In this document: positions 63,470-64,000 of the stretch, piece after piece | How positions within the stretch are numbered: position 1 is the stretch's first letter | Layout: every line of letters starts with the position of its first letter | Source: Rachicladosporium sp. CCFEE 5018 | Lineage: Eukaryota; Ascomycota; Dothideomycetes; Cladosporiales; Cladosporiaceae | Reading direction: 5' to 3' | DNA: 64,000 bases | Assembly: GCA_002077045.2 (NCBI GenBank) | Contig: KZ111143.1 | Location: 1-64,000 of the forward strand | Made by a program: the position numbers and the translations under genes | The notes under the pieces: model-generated | Databases searched by the model: none | What the model was told of the DNA's origin: nothing | The model's input: the letters and a program-made list of their open reading frames with translations, nothing else

Positions 63470-64000
63470 GTTGTTGACTCCTGGTGGACCTGATGCTTCC
63501 GCTATGGAATGAGACCTTTGACTTTCACTCGATTCGAAGCTGTATCACTACATATGGGGTGAAGCACCCTCATCTTAACGCCGGGATCTACGACTGACGG
63601 GTTCGTAAGCCACCGCGTGCTATTAGCAATCAACGACGGAGCAGTTGGTGCACTTAGTCTGATGAGCCACCTGCAGCGTCCGTCGAGCCACGGGCGTTCA
63701 AGTTTCGTCCATTCTCGGCTCCGCGCGGCAGAATCTCGGAGGAATATACACTCAACTAGAGGAATCTAAGTCATGTGCCATGCTCATCAACTTACAATAT
63801 TCGACCAGCGTCACGCTGCTTCATCACATACCGGAACACGTACCTGGATCGTTCCTATTGGCAATCCTACAACTCAAAATCGATTGCACATACTGTACAG
63901 TCTTTGCTGTAGGACACCGTTCCAGCGATGAGTGTGCCATATCACATACGTCAACATCGCCGACGGTGGCCGTGATAGTGAAACTTGCTTGGTGACTCTG
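63470..64000. other. Intergenic region at the right window edge
   Basis: No gene seen. Homologous, inverted, to about 2690-3217 of the left arm, so the duplication continues beyond the window. Confidence 0.5.

Overview
The window is nuclear DNA of a filamentous or yeast-like ascomycete, most likely a Dothideomycete. It has short (44-90 nt) spliceosomal introns, TTAGGG telomere repeats, HET-domain and Zn2Cys6 genes, and two fungal-type drug transporters. The main result is that the window is not one natural stretch. Positions 25201-25341 are (TTAGGG)n, 25342-25441 are exactly 100 N, and 25442-25538 are (CCCTAA)n. Two chromosome ends have been placed telomere to telomere, most simply by scaffolding.

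The two ends are homologous. About 2.69-25.2 kb (left arm) reappears inverted at about 41.9-64.0 kb (right arm) in strict mirror order. The shared order is cupin, SDR, three astacin-like proteases, Lgl/Sro7, CCT7, CaMK, HET, tRNA-Cys, UTP6, ECO1. CCT7 is almost identical between arms, most other genes differ slightly, and HET is strongly diverged. This fits homeologous chromosomes or phased haplotypes of a duplicated or hybrid genome; Hortaea werneckii is a known black yeast of this kind, but that species name is a guess.

Left arm: a Zn2Cys6 regulator running off the edge, a 7-TM receptor-like gene, then the shared block. It ends inside ECO1, which the telomere cuts to its last ~115 codons. 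Right chromosome end (25.5-41 kb, no counterpart on the left): a vacuolar-type amino-acid/drug transporter whose stop codon lies 78 bp from the telomere, a DUF2235 hydrolase, a WSC-GH3 beta-xylosidase, a DHA-type MFS pump, a proline-rich protein, ureidoglycolate lyase and intact ECO1. The shared block then follows in reverse.

Reading the arms against each other shows lesions that gene calling alone would miss. One astacin copy is a multi-stop pseudogene on the right, and two left astacin copies carry 1-nt frameshifts. The right SDR has a nonsense codon. A 463-bp hAT-like MITE with an 8-bp target duplication is present only on the left. Two GC-AG introns are conserved in both copies. I solved exon structures by hand from splice sites, reading frame and the mirror copy.
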